Under the pieces are notes generated by a model. It was not told where the DNA came from. It saw only the letters and a list, made by a program, of their open reading frames with translations, and made no database searches. Shown here in pieces: positions 5,284-5,653 of a stretch of DNA of 5,653 nucleotides. Source of the DNA: Candidatus Bathyarchaeota archaeon RBG_13_60_20 (GTDB lineage Archaea > Thermoproteota > Bathyarchaeia > TCS64); NCBI GenBank assembly GCA_001775965.1, contig MEZG01000071.1, forward strand, positions 1 to 5,653, in the 5' to 3' direction. The translations under genes and the position numbers were made by a program. Each line of letters opens with the position of its first letter. Within the stretch, counting starts at the first letter, position 1.

Positions 5284-5312
5284 TAGAACAGGTGTTCAAA
5301 GTCCTAGAACAG
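5284..5312. promoter_or_regulatory. Dyad and repeated GAACA half-sites upstream of the SIMPL promoter
   Basis: GAACA-GG-TGTTC at 5286-5297 is a perfect inverted repeat with a 2-nt spacer. TAGAACAG recurs at 5284-5291 and 5305-5312, exactly 21 bp apart, or two helical turns. The cluster lies 10-40 bp upstream of the SIMPL TATA box and just after the neighbouring gene's stop codon. It could be an activator or regulator site; the sites are short, so chance cannot be excluded. Confidence 0.3.
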
Positions 5313-5653
5313 CTAGCTGTCACTGTACTGCTTGTAGTGGTCGTATATCTCCTGGGCCCGCTCCTTGAGCTCCCCGCCCAGGTTCTTGTCCTTGAGGGTC
5401 GTCGCCCCGTGGTAGTCCAGCCTATGCTTCAGCCAGTAGTAGTCCTCCAGGAGGAGGGCGTACTCCAGCTCGAACTCCATGGCGCTGAGGTGGGCCTCGT
5501 ACACCTTCTCCCTGGGGCCCTTGCTGTGGGTGTCCTCACCCACGGGAACGCCCAGGCGCTTGAGCTCGCTGACCTCCACCACCTCGTGGAACATGAGGTA
5601 CTCGTTGCCTATGATGTCCCTGATGGTCACGGCCTTGCCGTGGTGGGCGTCCC
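5313..5653 (-). CDS. Hypothetical helical protein, N-terminus outside the window
   Basis: The reading frame is open to the right edge; 112 whole residues are visible, ending at TAG (5313-5315). An internal GTG at 5630 is possible, but the preceding residues DAHHGKA read smoothly into TIRDIIGNEYLMFHEVVEVSELKRLG, so the protein most likely starts beyond the window. I do not recognise the family. The C-terminal part (KVYEAHLSAMEFELEYALLLEDYYWLKHRLDY) looks like long amphipathic helices rich in Glu, Leu and Tyr. Histidine/glutamate groups (HHGK, HEVVE, EAH, KHRLDYH) could bind a metal, but this is only a pattern. No signal peptide or membrane segment is visible. It ends 75 bp before the SIMPL start and is on the same strand, but the SIMPL gene has its own TATA box between them. 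Confidence 0.7.
   Translation of the reverse strand, partial: DAHHGKAVTIRDIIGNEYLMFHEVVEVSELKRLGVPVGEDTHSKGPREKVYEAHLSAMEFELEYALLLEDYYWLKHRLDYHGATTLKDKNLGGELKERAQEIYDHYKQYSDS

Noticed and set aside
5630..5630. GTG as the true start of the right-edge gene
   Set aside because: The frame remains open to the window edge with protein-like residues (DAHHGKA) before it and no SD or TATA element is visible, so a start outside the window is more likely.

Overview
The window looks like part of a high-GC archaeal genome, probably from the TACK (Thermoproteota-like) side, although the lineage cannot be fixed from sequence alone. The evidence is a short archaeal-type triosephosphate isomerase, TATA-box promoters with several apparently leaderless starts, an HTH/DUF2178 gene pair of a kind common in archaea, and a class III aminotransferase resembling Thermococcales enzymes. 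Genes are GC-rich by eye. The few AT-rich stretches coincide with promoters and terminators.

Layout, left to right. (1) The C-terminal half of a HemL-like class III aminotransferase (+) runs in from the left edge and ends at 517. (2) A complete second class III aminotransferase (505-1848, -) meets it tail to tail with a 13-bp overlap. (3) A short divergent intergenic region (1849-1957) carries back-to-back promoter signals. (4) Triosephosphate isomerase (1958-2677, +) follows. (5) A small Xre-type regulator (2674-2871, -) and a multi-pass DUF2178-like membrane protein (2887-3420, -) form a two-gene operon. The regulator and tpiA share a CTAG in which both stop codons lie. (6) The operon promoter contains 16-bp-period direct repeats that look like the regulator's operator. 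(7) A cytoplasmic alkaline-phosphatase-superfamily protein (3555-4349, -) and a membrane-anchored SIMPL/DUF541 protein (4416-5237, -) each have their own promoter. (8) A protein of unknown function (5313 to the right edge, -) is cut at its N-terminus.

The genes do not form one pathway. TPI is core glycolysis/gluconeogenesis. The two aminotransferases are PLP enzymes of amino-acid or tetrapyrrole-related metabolism. The HTH/DUF2178 pair is probably a self-regulated membrane module. The phosphatase and SIMPL proteins are accessory genes of unknown substrate. No tRNA, rRNA, CRISPR array, insertion sequence or transposase was seen. The most noteworthy points are the iterated promoter repeats before the HTH/DUF2178 operon, active-site substitutions plus a four-cysteine cluster in the complete aminotransferase, the duplicated membrane hairpin in the DUF2178-like protein, and the permuted-looking layout of the phosphatase-fold protein.
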